DNA of 64,000 nucleotides from Streptomyces sp. WMMC500 (GTDB taxonomy: Bacteria > Actinomycetota > Actinomycetes > Streptomycetales > Streptomycetaceae): contig NZ_CP114905.1 in assembly GCF_027497195.1 (NCBI RefSeq), positions 7,480,001-7,544,000 of the forward strand, in the 5' to 3' direction. Shown here one piece after another: positions 63,632 through 64,000 of the stretch. The position numbers and the translations under genes were made by a program. The first letter of the stretch is position 1. Each line of letters opens with the position of its first letter. The notes beneath the pieces were generated by a model. The model was not told the DNA's origin. It worked only from the letters and a program-made list of their open reading frames with translations, and did no database searches.

Positions 63632-64000
63632 CGAACATCCGCGTGCTGATCGCCGACGACCAGGTCATGGTGCGCCAGGGCTTCACCGTGCTGCTCGACG
63701 CCGAGCCCGGCATCGAGGTCGTCGGCCAGGCGGTGGACGGCGCCGACGCCGTCGCGAAGGCCGCGGAACTGCGCCCGGACGTCGTACTGATGGACATCCG
63801 GATGCCCGGCCTCGGCGGCATCGAGGCCACCCGCCGCCTCACCGAGCCGCCGGCCTCGCCGGACGCCGACGTCCGGGTGCTGATCCTGACCACCTTCGAC
63901 CTCGACGAGTACGTGTACGAGGCGCTGCGCGCGGGCGCGTCCGGGTTCCTGCTGAAGGACGCCTCGGCCGCGGAACTGGCCCACGCCGTACGGGTCGTCG
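63628..64000 (+). CDS. response regulator (NarL/LuxR type), 3' end beyond window
   Basis: The first 124 residues of a response regulator; the rest lies past the window edge. The receiver domain has the acidic pocket IADDQ, the phosphoacceptor Asp in VVLMDIRMPG, the conserved Thr in LILTTFD and the Lys in FLLKDAS. The C-terminal LuxR helix-turn-helix is expected but not visible. GTG 63628 overlaps the kinase stop (GTGA), so kinase and regulator form one operon. Confidence 0.9.
   Translation, partial: MTNIRVLIADDQVMVRQGFTVLLDAEPGIEVVGQAVDGADAVAKAAELRPDVVLMDIRMPGLGGIEATRRLTEPPASPDADVRVLILTTFDLDEYVYEALRAGASGFLLKDASAAELAHAVRVV

Overview
The window looks like the chromosome of a Streptomyces or a close relative. 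It has very high GC, GTG starts are frequent, and genes often overlap by 4 bases (ATGA/GTGA). It carries the actinobacterial block tlyA-nadK-recN ... pyrG-nudix ... ald ... parA-like-scpA-scpB-pseudouridine synthase-tyrA-cmk-plsC-der, plus a SepF paralogue, a streptogrisin-type secreted protease and a mycothiol-system protein. There are no integrases, insertion sequences, CRISPR arrays or tRNA genes that I can see; apart from one decayed glycosyltransferase it reads as intact chromosomal backbone.

Layout. 1-1680: 3' end of a 23S rRNA gene, 5S rRNA and a strong terminator. 1.7-11.3 kb: an Arg/Asp-repeat TPR protein, a DUF1015 protein divergent from a HAD phosphatase, an iron-box-controlled FecCD-type iron importer without a binding-protein gene, then a run ending in tlyA and nadK. 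11.4-19.2 kb: recN, a glycosyltransferase, a GH15 enzyme on the other strand, pyrG and a Nudix hydrolase. 19.3-32.4 kb: an ATPase/TPR protein, alanine dehydrogenase, then a long co-directional block with ParA-like ATPase, a ribbon-helix-helix protein, ScpA, ScpB, pseudouridine synthase, prephenate dehydrogenase, Cmk, acyltransferase and Der. This links chromosome organisation with nucleotide, ribosome and lipid housekeeping.

32.4-41.7 kb is the most unusual part: two Streptomyces-type hypotheticals, an Rpf-like LysM protein, and a branched-chain-amino-acid-type ABC locus. In that locus LivH, LivM and LivG are fused into one 1192-residue polypeptide joined by a repetitive linker. The partner LivF has Arg for the Walker A Lys, a small membrane protein with a Cys/His-rich tail precedes the fusion, and an MTB12-like lipoprotein and a LivK-type binding protein are transcribed divergently.

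41.8-64 kb is a mixed accessory-like stretch. It holds a glycosyltransferase remnant, a stand-alone ctaD, an I78-like inhibitor, PAP2 phosphatase, an MFS pump, glutaryl-CoA-dehydrogenase-like enzyme, SepF paralogue, streptogrisin-like protease, SPFH protein, phosphoesterase, a P-loop kinase that seems to start at ATT, and a mycothiol nitroreductase-like protein lacking the second active-site Cys. These are followed by an APC permease divergent from an AraC/GlxA regulator, an NmrA-like protein divergent from an HxlR regulator, a 2H phosphoesterase divergent from a methyltransferase, a secreted hydrolase, an acyltransferase, and a two-component system cut by the window edge.

A recurrent feature is a TANNNT hexamer ending 6 or 7 bases before the start codon of at least 13 genes, which indicates leaderless transcription and fixes many of the starts given here.
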